A stretch of DNA of 11,577 nt from Anaerolineales bacterium. GTDB lineage: Bacteria; Chloroflexota; Anaerolineae; 4572-78; NAK82. This document shows positions 1-5,965 of the stretch, in pieces. The notes under the pieces were generated by a model that was given only the letters and a program-made list of their open reading frames with translations, did not search any database and was not told the origin of the DNA. Location: NCBI GenBank assembly GCA_024643945.1, contig JAHELX010000136.1, positions 1 through 11,577 of the forward strand, given 5' to 3'. Both the position numbers and the translations under genes were made by a program. Position 1 is the first letter of the stretch. Each line of letters opens with the position of its first letter.

Positions 1-1
1 G

Positions 2-859
2 GCGATTGGGCTCCTCCAGGCTACACCGGACCATGTAGATCTTGCGTTTAAGCTCAAGCCCGGCGACCGCCACCTCAACTACGTACCCCCGTTCGACGGC
101 ACAAGCTGTCGCCAGGGTGGAAACAAATGACACCCCAAATCCGGCTGTGACCGTCCGCACGATAGCCTCGGCATTGCCCAACTCTAAAAAAACATTCAGA
201 TCATCCAGCGTGATATCGTGTTTGGCCAGCTCAGTCAGCATGACCCGCCTTGTCCCAGAGGCAGGTTCGCGAACGATCATCGGTTCTTCCACGAGCTCCC
301 AGGGTTCGATACCTGCTCGAGAAGCCCAGGGATGACCGTGTGGCACGATCAAGGTAATCGAATCCTTGAAAAACTCTTGACACTCGAGCCCGTTTGTACA
401 GATGTCATAACTGCTGACGACACCCAGATTCGCCTCGCCTTCCAGCAAGCGGGGGACAACATGCTCTGGCGTGCAGGTCAGAATGCTGACCTGAATCCCA
501 GGATATCGCCGGCAGAAGCGAGCGGCCAGTAGAGGCAAAATATACTTGCCGGCCGTTGTGCTGCAAGCGAGTCTGAGATGGCCGGCGACCCCCTGCTGTA
601 GTGATGCCATCATTTCTTGTATCTCAATCGCCTGGTGGATGACTTTGCGCGCCCGCGGCAATAGCAGGCGACCGGCCTCGGTTAATTTGAGATTGGATCC
701 AGAACGGACAAACAACGCCACGCCCAGCTCTCTCTCCAGCGTTTTGATATGATGGCTGATCGTTGGCTGGGTGAGGTGCATATGGTTGGCGGCATCAGAA
801 AAGCTCAAGTTTTCAGCCGCGTGCAGAAATGACTTGAGTTTAATAAGGTCGGTCACCAT
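2..859 (-). CDS. LysR-type transcriptional regulator, C-terminus cut by window edge
   Basis: Reading from ATG at 859 gives 286 residues with no stop before the window edge. LysR proteins are usually 290-310 residues, so only the last few are missing. The N-terminal 60 residues form the winged helix-turn-helix (FLHAAENLSFSDAANHMHL, then TQPTISHHIKTLERELG, then LFVRSGSNLKLTEAG), followed by a linker helix and a periplasmic-binding-protein-like effector domain starting near GHLRLACSTTAGKYILP. The start is well supported by GGAGG five to six bases upstream (AAGGAGGCAAAAAATG). The effector domain is of the CysB/CbbR kind, but the ligand cannot be read from sequence. LysR regulators often control a divergent neighbour, but here all upstream DNA is remnant genes in the same direction, so the target is either beyond position 1 or the remnants themselves. 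Family assignment is sure; target and ligand are unknown. Confidence 0.93.
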   Translation of the reverse strand, partial: MVTDLIKLKSFLHAAENLSFSDAANHMHLTQPTISHHIKTLERELGVALFVRSGSNLKLTEAGRLLLPRARKVIHQAIEIQEMMASLQQGVAGHLRLACSTTAGKYILPLLAARFCRRYPGIQVSILTCTPEHVVPRLLEGEANLGVVSSYDICTNGLECQEFFKDSITLIVPHGHPWASRAGIEPWELVEEPMIVREPASGTRRVMLTELAKHDITLDDLNVFLELGNAEAIVRTVTAGFGVSFVSTLATACAVERGYVVEVAVAGLELKRKIYMVRCSLEEPNR

Positions 860-870
860 TTTTTGCCTCC

Positions 871-975
871 TTAACTTAGTGCAAACATACCCTCGCGCGT
901 CTCCAATACCAGGGACATATCATTGCGATAGGGGTCGGGCTGCCAACCGTCACCATCAGGTACAAAACTCAACAC
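871..975 (-). pseudogene. MBL-fold hydrolase fragment (remnant)
   Basis: A short minus-strand reading frame of 34 residues (possible GTG at 975, TAA at 871) encodes DGWQPDPYRNDMSLVLETRE followed by GMFALS. This resembles the internal segment of MBL-fold metallohydrolases of the dihydropterin/MptE-like group, in which a DPF-xx-D-x-ALV-xxT-x-GLVVL stretch precedes the GCSH/GCAH metal-binding motif. Here the frame stops exactly where that motif should begin, and neither the N-terminal HxHxDH site nor the C-terminus is present. The open frame extends slightly upstream to a TGA near 1010. It ends just before the LysR ribosome binding site. I infer a decayed fragment rather than a working small gene. 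The similarity was recognised by eye over about 25 residues, so it is tentative. Confidence 0.42.
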
Positions 976-994
976 ATTCCTGACCTCCGCCCGG

Positions 995-1253
995 TCACGC
1001 CGGCTTCAGGCCAAGGACCGGTGTGCCGTCGATGGCGTCCAGAGCCCGCACCCGTAACACGTTCCCCTCCACCGACACCAGGTCCATCACCGTTACGCCG
1101 CTGGGATTGGGGCGTCGCGGGCTGCGCAGGCCAAAGACCCCTTTTCTTGGGTTGTTGGCACGCTCAATAACCACGGGTGTGTAGATCGCCCGCGTCGGCG
1201 ATCTCGATCACAGCGTTTGGCTGTTCCAATTTTTCAAGAACCCAAGCTCGCAT
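995..1253 (-). pseudogene. Truncated, frameshifted TrmO/TsaA (UPF0066) methyltransferase remnant
   Basis: The minus-strand frame ending in TGA at 995 encodes IYTPVVIERANNPRKGVFG, LRSPRRPNPSGVTVMDLVSV, then VLRVRALDAIDGTPVLGLKP and a final A. This is the signature C-terminal half of TrmO/TsaA (YaeB) proteins, SAM-dependent enzymes that methylate N6-threonylcarbamoyladenosine at tRNA position 37: the GVFATRSPxRPNPIGL block and the LDxLDGTPVLDIKP block. Only about 65 residues are present, against 120-160 or more in the family. That frame is closed by a TGA upstream. The nearest good start, ATG at 1253 (GGGGGG upstream, 9 bases after the preceding stop), lies in a different frame and stops at 1164 after 29 codons. 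The gene therefore has both a large deletion and a frameshift. Those 29 codons begin MRAWVLEK, like zinc alcohol dehydrogenases. Confidence 0.72.
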
Positions 1254-1262
1254 TTTTCCCCC

Positions 1263-2837
1263 CTATACCACGTGGGCGCCGGCGTAACGGTCCCTGAGGG
1301 TTTCGTTCAGACCTTCCCGGTCCATCCTGACCGCCAGAGGCAGGTAGTCGAGTATATCCTGGGCTGTTATGCCATCTTCCCCTTTGTCCTGGGCTGCCAG
1401 GTCTCCGGAGAGGCCGTGAATAAAAACACCCTTCCTGACCCCATCTTGAACAGACAAACCCAGGCCGAACATGGCAGCAATCGTACCCGTCAGGACATCG
1501 CCTGACCCGGCTGTGGCCATACCGGAATTGCCGCTCATGTTAACAAATACCCTCTCATCGGGATATCCAATCAGTGAATGAGCGCCTTTCAGAACGACGA
1601 TGGCGTTCAGATCACTGGCAGTACGCTGCAGGACATCGACTTTGTGGGTATCTATGTCGCGAACACTTTTAGCTGTGAGTCTGGACATCTCGCCCAGGTG
1701 AGGCGTGAGAATCGTCTCCACCTGCCGCTCTCTCAAAATCTGCAAATCCGCACACAACGCGGTGATGCCATCACCGTCTATCAGCAGCGGTTTGCTTATC
1801 TCCCGTGCCAATTCCCTGGCGAGTTGCTGCGTCTCCTCGGCCAGAGACAAACCTGGACCCAGGACCACCATATCCATTTTCTCTGATAGCCCCAGCAGGG
1901 CGCCCTTGTTCTTCAGGGCGATGCTACCCGACGAGGTTTCTTCCTGAGGCACGAAGACGATCTCGCTCCCTTTCGTGGCGATAAAGGGCGTAACGGATTT
2001 GGGAGCGGCCAAACGAGAATAGCCGCCACCTGCCTTGAGAAAAGACAACGCAGAATAATAGGGCGCGCCAAAGTAGCTGGCAGCTCCGCCGATAAACAGG
2101 ACCTGGCCAAAATCCCCTTTGTGTCCCTTCTTGTGCCTGGGGGGCAGATCTGGGGTATGATTGATTTCCACCTTCAACGAGTCCGCGTTGTAAATCGAGG
2201 GTGGAAAAGATATGTGGGACACGTAAAGCTTACCGCATAGGTCGAATCCGGGGTAAAGTATATTGCCTATCTTGGGCAGGCCGAAGGTTACCGTGTAATC
2301 CGCCTTCACCGCTGTCCCCATTACTTGACCCGTATCGCCGTGGACACCTGAGGGGATGTCGATACTGAATACCATTTTTCGGCTTTGATTGATCCGTTCG
2401 ACGACGTCGCAGTACAGCCCTTCAACATCGCGGGTGAGTCCCGTGCCGAAGATAGCGTCTACGATGGCGTCACACTGGGTGATATCTGTTTCTATCGCCT
2501 CGACAGACTCAAGCCGTTGCACTTCTACGGGCAATCGGGACATGACATCGAGGTTGATTTTCGCCGCACCTTTGAACTTAGCTGGGTCGCCTAAGATGAA
2601 AACCTTAACGCCCCCCCCATTTGAGTGGATCTTTCTGGCAACGACAAAGCCGTCACCTCCGTTGTTGCCGATGCCACAGAAAACGAGAAATGCTCTGTCT
2701 TCGATGCCGAACTCGTTTCGGATAACGGAGTATACGGCAAGCCCTGCATTCTCCATTAAGAGCTCTTCGACTATGCCGAATTTCTCTATGGCGGTCCTAT
2801 CCAATCCTCTCATCTCGGAGACCCGGCTGACTTTCAT
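1263..2837 (-). CDS. nnr: Bifunctional NAD(P)H-hydrate epimerase / ADP-dependent dehydratase
   Basis: This 524-residue protein repairs hydrated NADH and NADPH (NADHX/NADPHX) in the cytoplasm. The N-terminal domain (about 1-215, YjeF_N) equilibrates the S and R epimers and shows LMENAG, GIGNNGGDGFVVARKI, DAIFGTG and SIDIPSGVHGDTG. The C-terminal domain (about 225-515, ribokinase-like YjeF/NnrD) dehydrates the hydrate using ADP and shows KGHKGDFGQVLFIGG, VLGPGLS, LLIDGDG, LTPHLGEMSRL, VVLKGAHSLI and ATAGSGDVLTG, the last being the nucleotide-binding and catalytic loop. Length and domain order match the bacterial Nnr fusion. The ATG at 2837 has a strong GGAGGGGG Shine-Dalgarno sequence. A G8 run within the codons for Asn-Gly-Gly-Gly (plus-strand C8, 2611-2618) is a slippage-prone site but the frame is intact. 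This is a housekeeping gene, and its position says little about the neighbouring system. Confidence 0.97.
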   Translation of the reverse strand: MKVSRVSEMRGLDRTAIEKFGIVEELLMENAGLAVYSVIRNEFGIEDRAFLVFCGIGNNGGDGFVVARKIHSNGGGVKVFILGDPAKFKGAAKINLDVMSRLPVEVQRLESVEAIETDITQCDAIVDAIFGTGLTRDVEGLYCDVVERINQSRKMVFSIDIPSGVHGDTGQVMGTAVKADYTVTFGLPKIGNILYPGFDLCGKLYVSHISFPPSIYNADSLKVEINHTPDLPPRHKKGHKGDFGQVLFIGGAASYFGAPYYSALSFLKAGGGYSRLAAPKSVTPFIATKGSEIVFVPQEETSSGSIALKNKGALLGLSEKMDMVVLGPGLSLAEETQQLARELAREISKPLLIDGDGITALCADLQILRERQVETILTPHLGEMSRLTAKSVRDIDTHKVDVLQRTASDLNAIVVLKGAHSLIGYPDERVFVNMSGNSGMATAGSGDVLTGTIAAMFGLGLSVQDGVRKGVFIHGLSGDLAAQDKGEDGITAQDILDYLPLAVRMDREGLNETLRDRYAGAHVV

Positions 2838-2868
2838 CTACCCCCTCCTTCCAAGGTATTATTTCGTT

Positions 2869-2898
2869 TTATGAAGCTTCCATCCGCTCACTGTTCAT
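2869..2898 (-). other. Nine-codon mini-ORF with strong ribosome binding site
   Basis: The 127-bp gap between the FmdB gene and the NAD(P)HX repair gene holds GGAGGTGA, six bases, then ATG at 2898 and the codons for MNSERMEAS before TAA at 2869. The Shine-Dalgarno sequence is better than those of several full genes here. It could be a leader peptide, the surviving 5' end of a deleted gene, or chance. The rest of the gap shows nothing I can name apart from a short GCCG/CGGC inverted repeat near 2931-2943. Confidence 0.25.
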
Positions 2899-2964
2899 CT
2901 CTTCTCACCTCCCTCATCCAGCAATCATCGCCGAGCGCCGGCTGGGAACTTGGGCTAGAGATGC

Positions 2965-3162
2965 TTAACGCCTCGGCATGCAGGTAGGACAGATAGGCTC
3001 ACTGGCGGAGCCAGAGGTCCGAAGCCCAAAGGCTGAGAGAAGCTTCTCGACCTTCCGCCCGCCGCATTTAGGGCACTCTATTTCTTGCAGGGAGTTTATG
3101 GAACGCACGAGCTTCTCGAACTTCTCCCCGCACTCCAAACACTGATATTCGTAGATGGGCAT
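2965..3162 (-). CDS. FmdB-family zinc-ribbon protein
   Basis: The 65-residue protein begins MPIYEYQCLECGEKFEKLV, the hallmark of the FmdB/CxxC_CxxC_SSSS putative regulatory family (first named from formamidase operons). Cysteines at 8, 11, 30 and 33 form the two CxxC knuckles of a zinc ribbon. Further cysteines at 58 and 61 (CPTC) lie near the C-terminus, where many members have a similar tail. Length is normal for the family. I chose ATG at 3162 because all members start at this Met-Pro-Ile-Tyr. An in-frame GTG at 3171 abuts the AGGAGG-like sequence too closely to be used. Function is not established for the family; binding of nucleic acid or a regulatory role is assumed. It lies between the ene-reductase and nnr, possibly with its own promoter. 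Confidence 0.9.
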   Translation of the reverse strand: MPIYEYQCLECGEKFEKLVRSINSLQEIECPKCGGRKVEKLLSAFGLRTSGSASEPICPTCMPRR

Positions 3163-3199
3163 TTGTCTCACCTTCCTCCGTGCAGATTTTCAAGTCGAG

Positions 3200-3234
3200 G
3201 CTATCGGGGCGTTTCCATCTCACGTCAAGACGTG
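3200..3234 (-). promoter_or_regulatory. Possible sigma-70-type promoter overlapping a palindrome
   Basis: On the minus strand, TTGACG (3228-3223) is followed after 17 bases by GATAGC (3205-3200), a good -35 with a weak -10 (3 of 6). The -35 sits inside the inverted repeat CACGTC-TT-GACGTG (3221-3234), six bases each side of a two-base centre, which could be an operator. It lies about 40 bases before the FmdB start, so it could start transcription of the FmdB gene and nnr independently of the ene-reductase. This is based on pattern only. Confidence 0.3.
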
Positions 3235-3257
3235 CCTGGGGAACCCCCCTACCAGGC
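3234..3257 (-). repeat. Inverted repeat directly after the ene-reductase stop
   Basis: On the minus strand GCCTGG and CCAGGC flank a G-rich centre, and the arm begins at the base after the TAG stop codon. It could fold into a six-pair hairpin or a slightly longer imperfect one. There is no U-tract after it, so a classical intrinsic terminator is not supported; transcript 3'-end protection or chance are alternatives. Confidence 0.3.
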
Positions 3258-5240
3258 CTACACCGTCCGCCCGACCTCGAACCCCTCGTAAACGGCATCT
3301 AGCACCTCGCGCGGTTCCACACAGTCGCCGATGGTGTAAACATCCGGCCGGCCTGCCAGGGCATCGGCCAGGGAGCGGTCGGCGCGCAGTCCCAGGGCGA
3401 TGATCACTGTCTCGGCCGGGAAGCGGAGTTCAGGAGCTTCCTCCTGCCGGGGCCAGGGTTGGGCGACGACGGTGGTCTGACCTTGCTCGTCTGTCTCGAA
3501 GCGAACCACCTCCACACCAGTGCGCACTTCTACGCCAAGGGACTCCAGCCGGCGTAGGAGGAGTGCCCACGCCAACGGATCCAGTTTCCTGCCGATTTCA
3601 GGCCGGCGTTTGACCACAATGCACCGTATCCCGCGCCCGGCCAGGTATTCGGCCACCTCCATTCCCGCCGTCCCCGCGCCCACGATAAAAGCTGTCCGAG
3701 TAGAGACTTCGGCCCGACCGTCCAGCAGGTCGTAGGCCGTCATCCAGCGGGTCTCTTTCAGCCCCGGGAAGGGGGGTACGATGGGCTGAGCACCGGTCGC
3801 TATCACCACCGTGTCCGGCTTCTCGGTGGCGATCGTCTCCGGGGTGACCTGGGTGTTCAAGTGCACCTCCACACCGCTGCGCTGGAGTTGCACCTGCTGG
3901 TAGCGGATCAGATCAGCGAACTCCTCTTTGTACGGCACCTGAGCCGCCTGGCGGAAACGCCCACCGAGCCGGTCATCCCTTTCGTACAGGGTGATGTGGT
4001 GGCCCCGTTGGGCAGCGATGATGGCCGCCTCCATCCCCGCTGGCCCGCCACCCGCCACCGTCACCTGGCGCGGTTGTTCGGCCGGCGTGATCTGAACCTC
4101 GGACTCGCGTCCGGTGAGCGGGTTGAACAGGCACGACGTGCCGTGCCCCTTGCGCAGTTCGGTCAGACAGCCCTGATGGCAAGCCGCACAGCGCAGGATG
4201 GCCACCTCATCGCCGGCTTCCGTCTTACTTACCCAATCGGGGTCGGCCAGGAAAGGGCGTCCCAGCCCGATCCAGTCGGCCTGTCCCAGAGCCAACGCCT
4301 CGCGGGCCACGTCGGGGGTGCGGATACGCCCGGCCACCGCCACCGGAATGGAAACGCGGCTGCGGATGCGGGCGGACAACGGCAACAGGTGGGCCTTCGG
4401 GGTGCCAATAGGATAGAGGCAATAGGCCACCGATTCGCACATCGTGCCAGAGGTGACACTCAGCGCATTCACTCCGATTCTTTCTAGGATGGGAGCTATT
4501 ACCTCCGCATCCTCGATAGTCAGGCCACCTTCCACATGGTCTTGAGCGTTCATGCGCACGACGATGGGGAAATTGATCCCTACTGCCTCTCGCACAGCGG
4601 CGATGACTTCCCGCCCAAAACGCATCCGGTTCCCCAATGAGCCGCCGTATTCGTCGTCGCGGCGGTTGGTGTGGGGGGAGAGGAACTGGTGAATCAAATA
4701 GCCGTGGCTGAAGGGGATCTCGATAGCGTCGAATCCCGCTTCACGGACGCGGCGGGCAGCCTCGGCGAAGCAGCGAACGTAGGTGGGGATCCCCTCCAGG
4801 GTCAACGAACGGGGAATAACCTTATTGGCCGCGCAGAGCACTTCAGAGGCGGAGACGCGCTCGCCTTCCGGCACCAGCGTGGGGTTAGCAACCCGGCCGG
4901 CGTGGTTGATGTGTGCCATGATAAGTCCGCCAGCCTCGTGCACCGCATCGGTTAAGTGCCGCAGCCCCGGGACGAGTTCGTCATTGTGAATCCCCATCTG
5001 GGTGGGGATCTCTCGGCCATTGGGGTGGATATACAGTGGCTCCGTGGCAATAAGCCCCACACCACCCGCCGCCCGACGCACGTAGAAGGCAATGTGCCGC
5101 TTCGTCACCTCGCCCTGGGGGGTGCCATAGCCCAGTTTGATGGTTGTCATCAGCACACGATTGGGCAACTTCAAGCTCGCTATAGTCAGCGGTTGAAACA
5201 GCATTTCCGTGTTCATCTCTCTAGCAGCATGCTCGGTCAT
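3258..5240 (-). CDS. Old Yellow Enzyme / 2,4-dienoyl-CoA reductase-type FMN, FAD, [4Fe-4S] oxidoreductase
   Basis: This 660-residue protein has the three-part layout of the 2,4-dienoyl-CoA reductase, 2-enoate reductase and trimethylamine dehydrogenase family. An FMN-binding TIM barrel (about 12-345) includes HGYLIHQFLSPHTNRRDDEY, with Tyr181 at the place of the catalytic tyrosine, and GLGRPF near 325. A [4Fe-4S] motif C351-x2-C354-x3-C358-x11-C370 follows, then an FAD domain (GGGPAG at 397-402) and an NAD(P)-binding Rossmann segment (GAGTAG at 521-526). The family passes hydride from NAD(P)H through FAD and the cluster to FMN and reduces an activated C=C bond. The substrate cannot be told. 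The flavin-linking cysteine region of trimethylamine dehydrogenase is not evident. ATG at 5240 follows GGGGGTGAGGG and overlaps the upstream methyltransferase stop as ATGA, implying translational coupling. The gene is GC-rich. Confidence 0.93.
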   Translation of the reverse strand: MTEHAAREMNTEMLFQPLTIASLKLPNRVLMTTIKLGYGTPQGEVTKRHIAFYVRRAAGGVGLIATEPLYIHPNGREIPTQMGIHNDELVPGLRHLTDAVHEAGGLIMAHINHAGRVANPTLVPEGERVSASEVLCAANKVIPRSLTLEGIPTYVRCFAEAARRVREAGFDAIEIPFSHGYLIHQFLSPHTNRRDDEYGGSLGNRMRFGREVIAAVREAVGINFPIVVRMNAQDHVEGGLTIEDAEVIAPILERIGVNALSVTSGTMCESVAYCLYPIGTPKAHLLPLSARIRSRVSIPVAVAGRIRTPDVAREALALGQADWIGLGRPFLADPDWVSKTEAGDEVAILRCAACHQGCLTELRKGHGTSCLFNPLTGRESEVQITPAEQPRQVTVAGGGPAGMEAAIIAAQRGHHITLYERDDRLGGRFRQAAQVPYKEEFADLIRYQQVQLQRSGVEVHLNTQVTPETIATEKPDTVVIATGAQPIVPPFPGLKETRWMTAYDLLDGRAEVSTRTAFIVGAGTAGMEVAEYLAGRGIRCIVVKRRPEIGRKLDPLAWALLLRRLESLGVEVRTGVEVVRFETDEQGQTTVVAQPWPRQEEAPELRFPAETVIIALGLRADRSLADALAGRPDVYTIGDCVEPREVLDAVYEGFEVGRTV

Positions 5241-5932
5241 CCCTCACCCCCTATCTCCAACTTCTCCGCCCCCAGCAACCGCACATAGCCAAAGTAATAG
5301 CGGTGAGCCTGGAAATCACCGAAGCCCTGCTTCCGCAAGACCGCCCTCCAGTCCCGCCGCACAAAGTCGGTCGCCAGAGGGCATTCTAAATGACGAAAAG
5401 CAAAGCGCACGGGCCAGGACGATTGCTCCGGCTCAAACTCGTTGTAGTCCAAGACGAGAAACTGCCCGCCGGGCCGGAGCGCCCGGTAGACGTTTTCGAT
5501 GATGCGCAGCCGATCCTCCTGGATAAAGCCGTGCAGAACGAAGGAGATAAAGACCTTGTCAAATTCCTCGCGGTAGGACAAGGTTTCCTCAATACGCTGC
5601 TTCTCCATCGTAACGTTCGGCAGATGGCGGCATCGCCGCCGGGCCTGCGCCAGCATCTCCTCGCCGATGTCCAGCCCCACGATCCGTCCCTGGTCGGAGA
5701 GATAGCGGGCCATCAAGCAGGCGTTGCGCCCGCTGCCCGATCCCAGATCAAGGATGGCGTCTCTTGGCTGGATCGCCATATCCCGCACGACCCGGCGGAT
5801 GAAAAAGGGATAGGTGCCGGCCGTGATGAGGTTCATCAGCAGGTCGTAGTGACGGGCTTCGAAGCCCTCAACCTTAACCTTGGAATCTGAACGGTCGTAA
5901 GTCTGGTTCAAACTAATACCCCGCTTTTCCAA
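5237..5932 (-). CDS. Class I SAM-dependent methyltransferase (UbiE/Methyltransf_11-like)
   Basis: The 231-residue protein has the class I fold motifs: motif I ILDLGSGSGRNACLMARYL, the acidic end of strand 2 in VGLDIGEEML, and the post-strand-4 segment LRPGGQFLVLDYNEF. The N-terminal stretch GFEARHYDLLMNLITAGTYP belongs to a family of small soluble methyltransferases of anaerobes with unknown substrate. Its tight ATGA coupling with the ene-reductase suggests that both act on one small molecule, perhaps a lipid or quinone-like compound; that is inference. The start is uncertain. The longest frame begins with TTG at 5932, directly beside the hairpin at 5933-5965 and without a clear Shine-Dalgarno. 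TTG at 5911, seven bases after GCGGGG, is an alternative, and no ATG occurs before residue 33, which is already inside conserved sequence. A stop lies within the 3' overlap. Confidence 0.88.
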   Translation of the reverse strand: MEKRGISLNQTYDRSDSKVKVEGFEARHYDLLMNLITAGTYPFFIRRVVRDMAIQPRDAILDLGSGSGRNACLMARYLSDQGRIVGLDIGEEMLAQARRRCRHLPNVTMEKQRIEETLSYREEFDKVFISFVLHGFIQEDRLRIIENVYRALRPGGQFLVLDYNEFEPEQSSWPVRFAFRHLECPLATDFVRRDWRAVLRKQGFGDFQAHRYYFGYVRLLGAEKLEIGGEG

Positions 5933-5965
5933 AGACCCTAAAGGTTTCCCAAACCTTTAGGGTCT
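5933..5965. repeat. Perfect 15-bp inverted repeat with 3-nt loop
   Basis: AGACCCTAAAGGTTT at 5933-5947, a CCC loop, then its exact complement at 5951-5965. The stop codon of the transporter (TAG, 5938-5940) is inside the downstream arm on the minus strand, so the last residues of the transporter (DPKGLGNL) are encoded by the repeat. The methyltransferase's TTG start directly follows. The hairpin is strong, but the following minus-strand sequence (TTGGAAAAG) has no U-tract. It may be a mobile palindromic (REP-like) element, an attenuator or an mRNA stabiliser. It somewhat resembles palindromes I associate with Chloroflexota intergenic regions. Confidence 0.85.

Noticed and set aside
3861..4487. 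Plus-strand open frame of 208 codons inside the ene-reductase
   Set aside because: It is antisense to a clearly conserved enzyme in GC-rich DNA and encodes no recognisable protein; a shadow frame.
3258..5240. Trimethylamine dehydrogenase
   Set aside because: The domain layout is shared, but no equivalent of the cysteine that links the flavin is evident near the N-terminus, so a general ene/enoyl reductase is the safer call.
5933..5965. Classical rho-independent terminator
   Set aside because: The stem is strong, but no run of U follows on the transcript and the next gene begins at once.
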